Shown in pieces: positions 36,702 through 53,594 of a stretch of 64,000 nucleotides of DNA. The notes beneath the pieces were generated by a model. The model was not told where the DNA came from, ran no database searches, and was given only the letters and a program-made list of their open reading frames with translations. Source of the DNA: Physella acuta (lineage: Eukaryota; Mollusca; Gastropoda; Physidae); the NCBI RefSeq assembly GCF_028476545.1, contig NW_026733201.1, positions 1 to 64,000 of the forward strand. Direction: 5' to 3'. Every line of letters begins with the position of its first letter. Position 1 is the stretch's first letter. Position numbers and translations under genes: made by a program.

Positions 36702-37209
36702 AACTAATATTATTCTGGTCTCTGGCTAGACCTACACAGTCCTTAGGGGTCATCCATAAATGACGTCACGCTTTTTTGACGATTTTTACCTCCCCCCCCT
36801 CCCTTCCATCACACGTCGTCACAAAAAGCCAGACCCCCCCCCTAAAATGACGTCACACCTCAACCTACAACCCCCCTCAAAATTGCAGTTGAATTTTTTT
36901 AAAACATCGATATCCTTCTAAAATCTTGTCTAAACTATACAATTTATTAAAACAGTTATCTAAAACGCGAAATAGCGTCTAAATTTCGTTTTCTAACATT
37001 GCTTTTTTATAATGCAAAAGTGTGATGTCGCAACATCTGAACCCCCCCCCCTCCCCCTAATCACAAAATTACGGACCCCCCTCTCTCCTACGAGTGTGAC
37101 GTCATTTATGGATGACCCCTTAACTAATCTTATTCTGGTCTCTGGCTAGACATACACAGTCCTTAACTAATCTTATTCTCGTCTCTGGCTAGATCTAGAC
37201 CTACACAGT
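36702..37209. repeat. About 44-bp tandem repeat (3 copies) split by a MITE
   Basis: AACTAATxTTATTCTGGTCTC...CACAGTCCTTA occurs at 36702-36745, 37122-37165 and 37165-37209. The Harbinger-like MITE inserted at the junction after the first copy. Confidence 0.85.
36746..37119. mobile_element. PIF/Harbinger-like MITE, copy 1, TTA target duplication
   Basis: 374 bases with terminal inverted repeats GGGGTCATCCATAAATGACG and its inverse, flanked by TTA (36743-36745 and 37120-37122). The 3-base TTA duplication is typical of the PIF/Harbinger superfamily. It contains the CRE palindrome TGACGTCA three times (36761, 36848, 37097). The interior is non-coding. Sister copy at 55510-55888. Confidence 0.88.
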
Positions 37210-37367
37210 TTTTGTGGCATGACGCACTACAAACACTGCCATAGTAGCGCAGCAAATAATGATCAGCACACGACACACCTTCCACACGATTCGTTGTAAA
37301 AGATTTCCTTTCAATAAACTTGCTCATGAAGTTAAAGACAACAGCTCATAAGGGTGTGGACTGTAGA

Positions 37368-37369
<2 letters not shown>

Positions 37370-37444
<75 letters not shown>
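37370..37444. repeat. (AT)n microsatellite, about 75 bp
   Basis: Uninterrupted alternating AT. Confidence 0.99.
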
Positions 37445-37447
<3 letters not shown>

Positions 37448-38845
37448 GATTTGAAGTTAATAGACTACTCTGAGACTAGTTATTTTCTAATATTCACAGA
37501 ATTTTTATTTATTTATAATAAGTAGATCGACAAATACAACTAAAAATGTGCCTTTCAGTCAATCATTGAGCCTTACTTCGGTCACTGATCAATATCGTGT
37601 ATGTGAAGCAATGCACACAGCTAATAAAATATAACGCCTAAGCACATAATCATAAAAAAAAACCCCAGTGTATTGTGTAAAAGTTCTACGCAGCTAAACA
37701 TTGAGTTGTGCGTGTCAAGTTAAAATGAATAGAGTCCACTGTATACATTATTAAGTCAGTCTGAACTGTTGGATTATGCAACGCATACGATATATCTTTA
37801 TAGTCTGAAGAGGGAAACCCTTAATATTCGTTCGATTAAACCCAGGAGAGATTGATAATTATTCGTGTAATCAGTAACGTCACTATAGGTCGCTAGACCA
37901 TTGGTGCAGAAGTCTATATTATACAAAAGCTATAGGCAATGTGATATAATCCAAACCGTACCTAATTATGTGTATTAATTTCAATAAGTGTTTTAACTAA
38001 AATAGCAGACTTTCTCATTAAAATTGATTCTCAATCGTCTTGGTTTTAACCCCCTCGTGTGATCAGGGGCAGTCCTCCCCCGACTTAGGAGAGGCGGGTG
38101 GGGCGCGCAGGGCGTCAGGTGGTGGTTGTCAACATGAATAAACTAAATGGGGGCGGTGGGGGCGCAAAGTTGACCATTAGCCCCAGAGGCCTGAGTGGGT
38201 GGTTACGCTTCTGCCAGCCTTGTGACATTACTGGCGCTTTTGTATTTTAAAACGACGTATATATCTTAACAGTAGACTTCGGTTGTTTGGCCTATCTAGG
38301 ACCAGCCTTTACACAAACCATAATCCAACATCTGGGATCGTGCACATAATGCAGCATTATTGACCAACACCCTATATGGCATTTTCTTAGGCAAGCCACT
38401 TTTAACACACCCGTCCTCCCTTCCACCCCCTCCCACCCCCGAGAAATTTGAGTCGATTTTTATACCCCCCCCCCAACTTCACTGTTTAAGGATATCACAC
38501 AAAGTCATACTTTGCATTTAATTTTAGTTTACCATATCCATCACATTATTAAGACATAATTAGGCCTAACCTTGCTGTTTAGGATAGACCGTTAGTTAGC
38601 GATTGGAATGTTGGATATGATTGATACAAAAAAATTTTTGGTTACTACGCCTAATCAAATAGTACCAGCAGCCTAAGATTTAGAAGCTGTTGAATAATAG
38701 ACACACTCTATTACCAATATTTCTTATTTGTTTGTATTTAACGATAAAAATACTAAACACAGTGCCATAGAGCCTATTTTTGTATCGATGCAGTGCCTAT
38801 CCTAGCCTATTGAATAGGCCTAACATGTTGGTTGCCAGCCATGCT
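37445..38845. other. Intergenic stretch upstream of tubulin gene 4
   Basis: A GC-rich island at 38050-38200 with several G-runs stands out from the AT-rich surroundings. No open frame or repeat family recognised. Confidence 0.5.
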
Positions 38846-38849
38846 TGTT

Positions 38850-38950
38850 AGTCACAGCTCCATGGAAACAAGCTTGACAAATATAAAAGGCGAGAAACCG
38901 CGCCCGTGTTGTCAGTGCAGCCGCTCTGTTCGACGCATTACAGTCGTACT
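38850..38950 (+). promoter_or_regulatory. Core promoter of alpha-tubulin gene 4
   Basis: In order: X-box-like AGCTCCATGGAAAC (about 38856-38869), TATAAAAG at 38882-38889, a good initiator TCAGTG with A at 38914, and TCGACGCATTACAGTCGT at 38930-38947, 49 bases from the TATA start. The AGTCGT part begins at +29 if 38914 is +1, the same register as in gene 1. Confidence 0.8.
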
Positions 38951-39033
38951 AAGAGGGATCTTCCACTCCATTTATTTTAAAAACCATATTTTTAACACTT
39001 GTTTCAATTTAACTTAACCACTTATCATCCAAA

Positions 39034-42928
<3,895 letters not shown>

Positions 42929-43108
42929 GTCCACCCAAGAAACTCTGTATCAGTTAACATAATATCATGTTTTACCAGAATTCTACCAAAGGCTAGTCAT
43001 CTTTGCTCTTCTTTCTAGCTGATACCAGATTTGCCAAACTTGATATTTTGTTGAATAGATGTAGAGTTGATAAGGTATAAGTGAAATGCCAGCTTTTTAC
43101 TCCAGTAA

Positions 43109-43114
43109 AATAAA
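43109..43114 (+). terminator. Candidate polyadenylation signal of tubulin gene 4
   Basis: AATAAA 181 bases after the stop codon, followed by T-rich sequence. A longer 3' end is also possible. Confidence 0.5.
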
Positions 43115-44267
43115 CCCTACATTTGCAGCTACTAAACTAATATAAAGGTACTGTGATAAGAAAAGTTTCAACTCATTTTGTTTTATAAACAATTTCAGCA
43201 GGTAACTTTTAGAAACAAGATTTAATGTACTCCTTGTCCATTATTTTGAGTATTTACTTTTTAATGCATTTATCTTGGCATCATTCCATTCCAAAATTTT
43301 TATTTTTTGTAAGAATTTTGACATAGCAGCTGTAATTTCAGAATATTGATGTACTATTTTTGTGACCAGTCTTTAAATGAATTTTGTATTTATTTTTTAA
43401 TATTCATTGGAGGATTAAAGTTGCAAGTGTTGAATGTGTTTTTTCTTTTCTGCAACATGTTTATGATTGTTGTCTAAATACTGTACTGAATTTTCCCTAA
43501 AAAAAGTTGCAAATATTGTTCAGTTTGAGCAACAGCTAGTTAACCCAAAAGCATTTTGCAAACATGCTGAGCATTTTCATGTTTAATTAATTAAAAATTA
43601 ATTTAAGGCCATTAAAACTGTGCTCCTGCCACCACTTCAGTTAATTAACCATACAGGGCTACTAAATGTTGAACACAACACAAACTTGAAATTTGTAGAA
43701 ACAATGTACTTATGTCACTGGAACTTGTTAGTGATCCAACTATGTGTAACTTGCTTTTACTAGTTAATTTATCAATGCCAAGTAATTAGTCTGAGAACAA
43801 CCTGTGAATGTCCTACACTGACTGATAGAACTGAAGTTAAAATTAAGATTGTTATCACATATTTTTCACATTCATGCCCAAGACACATGGGGCAGATGAA
43901 GTGGAGTTAATCTGTTTCAATGACCTGGGCATATGAAGGGAACTGATCAGCACTATGCTCAGCTGTCTAGGTTAACACAAGTCAGATACTCATTAGAGCT
44001 GGGTGGACTCAGAGACTCAAATCTGATATGAAGCTCTACCATCCCTGATATGCTTAATATATGTAGTGTATATAACAACTTATTCTGATGCATATGATAG
44101 CTGTACTGTAGTTAAAAAAGTTAGGTGGAGAAAGCTAGGAATCAAACATTAATAATAATTTAAAAAGTCATTTCATGGCCACAAAATAAGCTGATTAAAC
44201 TCACTTTATTAATATATAATTTAGAATTGAAAACAAAATACAACACCAATATAAAATCTCATGTCTC
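43115..44267. other. Convergent intergenic or 3' UTR region
   Basis: It lies between the end of tubulin gene 4 and the end of the clathrin light chain transcript. AT-rich, no repeat or frame recognised. Confidence 0.5.
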
Positions 44268-44273
44268 TTTATT
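44268..44273 (-). terminator. Candidate polyadenylation signal of clathrin light chain
   Basis: AATAAA on the minus strand, about 1.04 kb after the stop codon at 45315, implying a long AT-rich 3' UTR. Several closer AT-rich signals could serve instead. Confidence 0.35.
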
Positions 44274-45314
44274 TATAAATTAATTCAGTCGTACATAAAA
44301 AGAACAACTAATTGTTATGGTGAATATTAAATGGGCTGACAATAAACAGGGTTTCTCATCACACTGACAGCAATCCCAACTTAACAAAAAAAAAACATTC
44401 CTTACTTTAATGTTGATCAATGATCAGAGAAAACAAACAACCAAGGCTTCTGTAATGGAATGAACTGAATGTACGACACAGTGAATATCACAATAAAACA
44501 GATCCAACCACTAACAGCCAAACAATATTTGCATTTTTGGAACAAAGGATAAGGGTAGGGTACAAGTGATGGGTATACTAAGGTTAAGTTCAGAGAATAA
44601 GAAAATTATTTTACAGGCTAAACATGAGATAAAGACAACATTGATCTATACACACTAGATATAAAACAGCGGCAACTATCTATAGAGATACAATTTTGAA
44701 CATATTAAAAGTAATTTTATTTTTTGAAGAATGAATAATTAAGAATTCTAAGTTCTTACCAAACATAAAAATTTATATTTTCTAATGCCAAGGAACATGA
44801 ATTTGATATTTCTGTAATGATCTGTAGAAATGATTTTTACAGATTAATATCCAGATTATGTGATTGATAAGGGAAGGTAAAAAAAAATAATTATATAAAT
44901 AAACAATACTTCCTCCTTTCATTCATTACACTCACAAACACAAATTGGTCATTTTAAATGTCTCTTTATGATTTACTTTAATTAGGGTTGCAGCCAAAAT
45001 AAAAATTTAGAAACCAGTTGACATGTTTCTATTTTTGTGCAATATAACTATCTATTGGCATAGTTTTCTACATTTTATCTTGTACTAAAATACATACTTT
45101 GGGAAAAAAAAATTGGCTAAAATATCTAACATTCAAAAGCTAAAAGGATACACTATAAAAACATTTATTCTGTAGAGATAATTCTACTTATTCACTGAAA
45201 ACTAATATTTTATTTTAGAAGTTGGACATTTATATACCATAATTATTAAAACATTTGCTGGTGACTAACATAAAAATGACAAATGTACAATTAGCTTCTA
45301 ATTGCACACAATAC

Positions 45315-48300
45315 CTAACGCACTAATGGTGTCTGTTTCAGTTGCAACAAGATAGACCTGAACCTAGATACATCTTTTGTGTTCTTTGAGTTCTTTGGGT
45401 TAAATTCACAAAGGCGGGTTATTTTCTCCCATGCTTGACCGGTGACCTTTTCATCACGATCCTTGACAAATGCAGTTTCAGCGGCCCTAAATAAAGATTA
45501 GAAATGTTAAATTTTTGTACAATATATGAATGGAAATTAACATTCCAAAGCATTTAATAACTGAGATATATTAATCCTTCAAGTGCATTAACTAGCATCA
45601 CAAAAAAACCTGCTATCAACTTTTAAAAACAGTGTTTGGGCACAGTGGATAGGTGAATCTTTTATTTGATAAAATCATTACTTTTTAATTGAGCAGTTAG
45701 ACAGATATTGGGAGTTGTTAAAGAGGATTTAGTGGAAGCCTAGTTAAGGTCTGATAAATGGATCAGATAAATGGATCAAACAACTTTGAACCTCTCCCCT
45801 CTCTATATTGATGCCTACAGGAACAGTTATCTCAAAACATACTAATTCAATAATGAATTGTGGAGATGTCAATGCTAACAGTTTTATACAATGATTTATA
45901 TTTTTGGAAACATATGATAAAAGTTGAGTCCTGTATATGTTAAGAAAACTAAATAGAATGTAGTACAAGAACAAAGCTATGATTAGTGAAAATTGAAGTT
46001 TCAAAATAGTTCTTTTATGAAGAAAAAAAAGCAACAAATTCTGTACTCATGCGTAGAATTATGGTAAGTCATAAGACCACCAATCCCCTATTTATGTAGC
46101 TCATGTAACCACGAGGTAAAAAGTTAACAGTAATGTAATTACCAGTTTCAATACAAAAACTACCTTTTAAATTTATATCCCACATTTTGTACGGAGGAAA
46201 AATAATTTATGTGATAAGATTTAATGTTGAATATCCACAAGGACATACTCTCACCAGAGTGTGGACATAATACAGGGTGACACCACTAAGCTGCTTTTAG
46301 GTTTATAAGAATTTGACAGTGTATTTATCATGTGTGTATACAATACTGCCTTTTAGTGCCTAAAAAATGAAAAAAAAAAATAGTAATTTGAAACTTAAAA
46401 TGAGAAAATAGGTCGTTTAAAGCTACATTATTCTTAAGTACCACCATGATTTCTTTTAAATGTGAGATAGTGAAACTAATTTACTGTTAAGTTTAATCAC
46501 CATAACAAAAATCCATAAATTACAAACTACACAATAAAATGAAAAAGTTACATAGATAACTTCACACACACTGAAAATAATTTCCCTGCTTAGCTAGAGG
46601 CTTAAGCTTTGGATATGAACGCTAAAATTTAAAAATAAAAGTATATGTCATCAATATTTGCATTGAGTACAGTGGTGATCTTGAAGCTCTGATAACATTA
46701 TTTTTTATAATGGCTGATTTCTAAGCTTTAACATGTATAACTTTGTAAAACAAAAAATAAATAAATCACATACCAGGAAGTCTTTATATTTTTAGAGTAG
46801 GTATAACACACAGAGTTATTTTATAAAATAAACTATCCACCTATCTATAAGCTATCTACTATATGGAGCCTTCTTTCTCTGTCAGTCTGTCGAGCTTAGT
46901 GCTTAATGTTTCTTCTGTCATGGGTTGAAACTGGCCAGCGCCATTTAGACCATTTTTAACAAACCTGTATCTTTCAAATTTGGAAAGTGGATCAAGATCC
47001 GATGACAGTGTGAATGTAACATGAAATTTGACTTCATTGGATTTTTAATTTTGAAGAATTTTTTAAAGATTCCTATATAGAGGACTATTTTTTGAGCTTT
47101 CATATGCACATTATCTATTTCGTTTGGTGTGCAACAAACTGTATTCAGTCATGCAATTCTTCTGTATTCAAATTTTTAGTGTTGAAAAATTTAAAAATAA
47201 AGAAAGTTTTCAGAACAAGCTTCTATATCATAATGCACTAAAAGTAGAAAATAATGATTGTCTTTCATATATAATAATGAGCAACTATAGAGAAATGTGA
47301 GGGTCACTATTTTTATCTATTGAATTCCATTACTACATTATAAAACGAGAGCCACGATTTTCTTTATAGGTATTTAAAGAGAACTGCATTATTGTAAATG
47401 TAAAGAAAATAAATTATTTTCTACTTTTTAGTGAATTATTATATGAAAGGTTGTTATTAAAACTTTATTATTTAAAAATAAATGAGGAATCACACCTAAA
47501 TTAAACTTACAAACTCAAAACATTCATGTCATTGTCAGTCAAAAGGTTAAAAACATTAACTAATCCATTCAGGAATATTTTGGGTTTAAAAAAACCTGAA
47601 AGATCTTCAATATTATATATATGATTAATGCAGAAGCAGATAAACCACATTGTGTTATATCTCTACAAAGCTGCAGTAGCATTAGCTAAAGTTTTGATAT
47701 CAGTAACATTATAATTATAGAGACCGTCACCAAAGTGAGTAGAAGCATGTTCTCATGCTCATTAAAAATTCATTTTCTTAAGAATGTGGTTATTTAATTT
47801 AAAATTTTATTTCTAATTACAACAAAGGAATCAAAATACCTGAAGGCAAATAGTAATTTTAGAATAAATAATGTTAAAATATTGATATAGACATCAATAT
47901 TGCACTACATATGCTGTATTGTCCAGCGATTATTGCAAATAATCCCCAACATTTAAACAGTCAACACCACATATATTTATGCCTATTTAAAGATGGTTAA
48001 TTTAAGTAATCCTATATAATCATATTAAATAAATATTCAGAATGCAATAGCTAGGGGCAAAAACATCTTTAAACTAAAAATGTTATTGACACGCTGTTTA
48101 TGTCTACAGACAGGTGAATATTGAAAGTTAAATTGAAAAAAATATACTTTAATAACCCACATAGAATCAAACTTTGTACAAAAAATGAAATAAAAAAAAA
48201 AAGATCAACTTAAAACTGGCCCACAACATCACAATTGGTGAATTCCACTACATACAACAATGTTTTTTTTAATGTACGTAAGATTGATTGCAAGAGTAGG

Positions 48301-51300
48301 CCTTTGAAAAGGAGAGCTATATTATACTAATTGAATATATGGGCTAAAAGCTGATAGTAAGGAGTAACCTGGTGTGCTAGCATGAATGAACTTCTCAAAA
48401 CAATTACAGTAATAGCTAAGGGGATCACAGTGTAAATAGTTTGTGATACAGTTTGTGCGAGAACAAATCAAAGCTACATAGATTATAAAAAACAACCACT
48501 AAACTACAGCACCACCACAATAAACAGTGAATTGATGAGACAATCTCATACCCTTGGGATTCAGTTACATCATTATGTTTCCTGGAAAAGGAACATCAGC
48601 AAGAAGAAGCAAAATAATAAGTGAGAAAAACTTTCCCATCCAACAACAATCATTAATGCCACACTTAAAATAAATCTAACTTAGTAAAGACCTTAACATT
48701 GTCGTTATATAATTATACATTTTGGCAAAAATATGCTTAGAATTAGGATATATATTTAAACAACACAGAGCATTAAAATATGTATTTAGTTGATCTTTCA
48801 AATAGATTTTTTTCATCTGCATTTCCTTAAATATTTAAACTAACTTTAGAGTATGAGTTTTTATTGAGTTCATGAACAGTAACTTCTAGATATTGCTGTA
48901 CTCTAATAATAAAGAAATAAACAAAAGTAGTTAATAGTTTATCTAGAACAAAAAACCAGCACATAGCAGATACAAGGCTGCAGTAGTGTAACAATTTCTC
49001 TTGAAAAGCATCAAAGTGAAGTGTTAGCCATACACAAACCACACTATAGATTAAGCAGTGAATGGGAGAATCAAATAAAGAATGTCTATGGCAAACAAAA
49101 TGCAGTATACTATTAATTTCTTACAATGTAAAAAAAAAAGAGGAGAAAAACTGATTATTATGACAAATCATTCAGAGCTATTAGTTTTAAAAAATCCTAC
49201 TACGTTTATAATAGAAGAAATTTTTTTTACAGCATTCTTAAAATGTCATCTCAGCCTAGGTTTAAAGCATCACAATAATATAAGCTTTAAAATAAAATAT
49301 AAGCCGTAATAAACTTTTACCTGTTGTTCTCTTTTGTTTTCTCCAACTGTTCCGTGTGATGTTTGTACCAGTCATCAAGCTCTTTCTTTGCTTTCTCTTT
49401 CAATTCTTTTTTACGCTTTTCTTCTTCAGAGTCTAACAGTTTCATTAGAATTAAAACAAAGCTTTAAGTACAACAGAAAAATATGTGCAGAATCTTTTTA
49501 AAGAATGACACTAACAATGACAACCAAATATGATATTTCTCCATTATAAAACCTATGTCCAGCTAAGTTGGGCATAACACAGAGACATACTACTATCTTG
49601 AAGTTTTACAACTCCTTAAAAAAATACCTTAAAGTTTTCAACTTTTAAGCAGAACAATTAAATAAAAGTACAAAGTTACAACAAAAAGGGGTCTGCGTGG
49701 TCGAGTCAGTAAAGCTCATGGTTGCTAAACCGAAAAAGTCTCGAGCTCGAAGCCTCGGGCAGATGAGGCTCGTTAGCTTGGGACAGCCACTCTTCTAGGA
49801 GGGTCAACTCCAAAATCAAACAACTGCTGCCTTGTAGTTTGTTCTTGGTTGGACAAAAAAGGCTATGGAAGCAAATCCAAAAAGAAAAGCAGGCTGAAAC
49901 CAGAGTCAATGGCCTCAATGGCGCATAACCAGTTGATACGTAATCCTTAATTGTGATGGAAGCATGGTAGAGTCGGCAAAGCTCATGGTTGATAAATTTG
50001 AAAAAAAGTCTCGAGTTCAAACCCTCTGGCAGATAAGACTCGATCCCTCCCAACGCTAAAAATTAAGAACGAAGAAGAAGAAGAACAACAACAAAAAGAA
50101 AAAAGGTATAGTGGAAAGAGAACAGCAAGTCACAAACTGTTAACCTTTTTTCTCCAGTCTTGTCTTTTGTTCTTCACGCCAGATTTTTATTTTCTCTGGA
50201 ACTGCTCTCATGGTATCTTGCTGGGATATTGCCTCATACATGTTACTTGGCCCATTACTCTGTAACACATTAGTTCTCATTATAAAACCGTATACATGCA
50301 CATCTATTTCACCACTCTGTTGACTGGGAAAGGTTGGCAATACCATGGACCAACAAGTCACAAATGACCATTTATATGCAAAGATTTCTTTTAAAATATG
50401 AATTAAATGTCAGCAACTTCAATAGACTTTTCAGATACACTCTAAGATTTTGTAAAATATAAATGTATCAAAATTAGGGAAACTAGATGAAGTTTCCTAA
50501 AATTATATTAAGATGTTAAATTTTGTCAATTAGTCAATTCAATTTTTCAATGTGGAGTGTATTCTAATTTTAGAGAAATAAACTCCATAAAAGTGAGAAA
50601 AAAACTACCATGTGAGCTAAAAATGACTAACACGTAGAAAAAAATCTAAATTTGTAAAAATTCAGTACTAAAATAATAATTGACAACAATACTCAGCTTA
50701 CATTTTTAACAGTAATAAATTAGCACAGCTACATAAAAATAGAGAAAAATAGGGACTACATCCCAAGGTGTACGAAACTCCATAAATAATTCAGCAGCAT
50801 GAATAAACAGGAATGTGGGTGCCAAGCTTCTAGTTTTATGATTAAATAGAAACATCCATAAAGCAGATGAACTTGTTACATTCTAAAAATAACACACAGA
50901 GTAAATTTGAGTTCCTTATTAATATTAAAATACCTACAAACATTTTTTTGGACTATAAATGTTGAAAAAAGCTCTACACTTAAAAAAAAAAAAAACAACA
51001 TCAGCAGCCCATACAGATGTAGTTGAAAATGGGTAGGCCTAAATTGTAAAGGTAGTAATTTTTCCAACCAGAAGCCTTTGTAATAAATCTTAAATTACAT
51101 AGAGCAATTAAGTTTAAAATATAATACATTAAATATGATATGGCCTTATTGAACCCCACCCTCCAACATAATTAGTTATGGTAACAAATGTTAGTCACAC
51201 AGGGAAATAACAGCCACATGGGGACAGAACAGAACATAGCAAAACAGTGTGGCTATTAGTGTAACCCATTTCTACTATCTAATGCATAGCATATCAAAAT

Positions 51301-53175
51301 ATTTCTGCTTGGGTAATCATGAAGCTTCAAGTAAACCATGCTTACATAGCTCAATGTAAAGAAAAATAAACCAGTTCTTTTCACAACATCCTTGTACTTT
51401 ATATATTTTATCCAATTTATAATATTCATATTCCCAATAAAAGGCAATGTTTTAACAGAACACAATTGTGAAAAGAATTTATAGATAAAAAGTAGAGGAT
51501 AACTATACAAAAAGTGAAAAAGTGGTGGAGGGTAAAAAAACTTTATCAATTCTCACTGGGATTTCATTTTCATTGAGGCCTTCATTATAGCCTCCATATT
51601 GCTGTGATCCATTGTCACCTCCATAGCCATCATTTCCACCACCTAAAATTTCAAAATCGGCCAATCCGCCATCAGAAGAACTCTGAAGTGAAATGGTATA
51701 TTGGAGAGGGGACATTGTTATGGTCTAATGATTTAAATACAACGGGGACCTATGTTTACAAAGTTCTTATGTGCAAGCAAGACATCAGAGAAAGGGCAAG
51801 TGAAGTAATAAAAAAAGTGGGAACACATGTTTCATCTGCTTATTTCACGTTTTAAATATTAGCTTGATGAAATAAATTTGTATAAAGAGCAGTTGTAAGA
51901 TATTATCAAACACAGGTTAACAAAATTTTATATAATTTCTCTAAGGAAATTTCTGTTACAGCTGACAAAATAAAACAACCAACACATGCAACAGCAGTAA
52001 ATTAAGTTATTCCATGTATAAAAAGCTTTCTAGGCTATAAATGGCCTATGAATAGGTTAAAACCATTATCACATTTATATTAAAAAACAACAAAAGAAAA
52101 CCATTATAGATTAATTAAATAAAGAATAAAATAAAACAAAAAATAGACATGACCATTAGCACTGTTAAAAAAACATACATAAAATTGATGGAACTAAATA
52201 TGACACATACCTGAGCCACTGTTACTTGTTCTTGATTTTGTCCAAACCCATCAAAGTCTAAAAATAATTTTAAAAAAACGACAACATAAAATTATTTACT
52301 TAGATTTAAACAGATAAAGTGTATAGTAAAGATTAGGTCATTGTAATTTAATGTACTGTAATTTTTAAAAATACGTTCTCTAAATATTGAAAGAAAAATA
52401 ATATAGATCTAGAGTAACATTACCAGACCCTAACACCCTTAGCTCAAAACGGAGACTCCTTTCCGGTTCGAGATACCTAATTTCCTTATAGAGCACTTTC
52501 ACTAAGGCGCCGCTTGCGAGACAAACCAAGAAATTAGGCCAAAAGTAGATCCGACAATTCTTAAATAACAGACTTAAATAGAAACGGATAGTTCCAATTT
52601 CTAAAATTAACGATGGCTTCGTAATCATTAGTTTTATCCCTCTACCCATTAGTGAAAGCGAAACTGGTCGCCATTTTTGGTGAGCGCATGAGCCGTGAGA
52701 TGGCTTCAAAACAACAAACCCGGAAGCTGTGAATCGAACGGCCTAATCACAAAGAAGTCACCTTTCTGTCACATTACGAGATGACCGATCTTACATACAC
52801 CTAGAACAATAGATTACCATAATTTATATTTAAACTAACTTTAAACTGCCTTAATACTCGTAAATAGTCTTAAACTGTCTTCTCTTCTTGATGTAAGAAT
52901 CTATCTTTCTATAAACTATTAAATTAATATAAACCAAGCCGGTGGTCACCCGGTGGTGGGCGTGACAGTTGAATTTTCGGGGAGGTGATGATGTGTGATA
53001 TTTTTTAGAATAATTCATAGCATATAGATCTAGATGTACCTTGTGTGAACTGTTGTCCTTCGCCAAAGTTATCATCTTCCAGACCGGCTAACTCCGACTG
53101 TTCTCTTGCTAAAAAGTCAGCAGCAGGGTCTACCTCATCAGTAGGAGCTGATTCAAAAGCATCGAAGTCTGCCAT
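45315..53175 (-). CDS. CLTA/CLTB-like: Clathrin light chain (6 coding exons, 235 aa)
   Basis: Regulatory subunit that binds the clathrin heavy chain hub on coated vesicles. Minus-strand exons: 53040-53175, 52211-52257, 51557-51682, 50145-50259, 49321-49432, 45315-45486. They join in frame to 235 residues, within the usual 220-250 range. The N-terminus MADFDAFE is followed at about 17-35 by DPAADFLAREQSELAGLEDD, the counterpart of the conserved light-chain block. A Gly/Asn/Tyr-rich linker (about 62-103) leads to a charged alpha-helical heavy-chain-binding region (about 125-180) with IWREEQ and ELDDWY. The C-terminal part holds NNRAAE, LCEFNPK, DVSRFRSIL and LKQTPLVR. The start is the ATG at 53175 in good context; the in-frame codon 18 bases upstream is GTG. 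Splice sites are GT-AG. The introns are long and could hide alternative neuronal-type exons, but I saw none. The gene is divergent from TBCEL. Confidence 0.95.
49690..50070 (+). mobile_element. tRNA-derived SINE with a second head inside, in a clathrin light chain intron
   Basis: GTCTGCGTGGTCGAGTCAGT (A-box region) and GTCTCGAGCTCGAAGCC (B-box region) make a tRNA-like head. The body contains AAACAACTGCTGCCTTGT and TTGTTCTTGGTTGGACAAA, shared with the copy at 58983-59413. From about 49958 a second head (GGTAGAGTCGGCAAAGCTCA, GTCTCGAGTTCAAACCC) is embedded, so this is a composite. It ends in GAAGAA repeats. The open frame read across it on the minus strand is not a gene. Confidence 0.8.
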
Positions 53176-53594
53176 TTTCCTCTTTGACGTCACAGGCGGA
53201 AATCGACTGGAATGCGTTCAGCAGAACTTCGAAATAAATATAGCCCTAGCCTTGGTAGGCCCTATAGTTTTAGTAGTAATCAGAAAAACTAATAGGCACC
53301 CATTATATTTCTAAAATATTAAACATATACAAAGGCTTTGTATTATTTTTAATTTATTAAAAGCAAAAATGTGAACACTTTTTAGTTCCATTACGTTTTA
53401 CACCATTCAGTGCGGTACAAATATTGAGAATGTGTAATGACCCTGACATCACAACAAACGGACGCGACGCAGTTACTATATTTAACCTCATTGCTATAAA
53501 CCCAAACAAATCCGACCAATCTCTGTTATTGTTATCATCAGCTGGAATATCAAAACAAGGACATTATACTTATCAATAAGCTAATATTTTAGTC
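53176..53594. promoter_or_regulatory. Divergent promoter region between clathrin light chain and TBCEL
   Basis: Only 419 bases separate the two start codons. A perfect CRE palindrome TGACGTCA is at 53185-53192, 10 bases upstream of the light chain ATG, and a one-mismatch TGACATCA lies near 53444. No convincing TATA box is seen on either side, which suits a bidirectional housekeeping promoter. Shared regulation is inference. Confidence 0.6.

Noticed and set aside
49706-50053. 115-codon minus-strand frame
   Set aside because: Lies wholly in a composite SINE within a clathrin light chain intron.
52380-52709. 109-codon minus-strand frame in clathrin light chain intron 1
   Set aside because: No recognisable domain, no matching splice context, and the flanking exons join cleanly without it.
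53005-53193. Clathrin light chain start 18 bases upstream of 53175
   Set aside because: The upstream codon is GTG, not ATG; the MADFDAFE start at 53175 has good context and matches the family.
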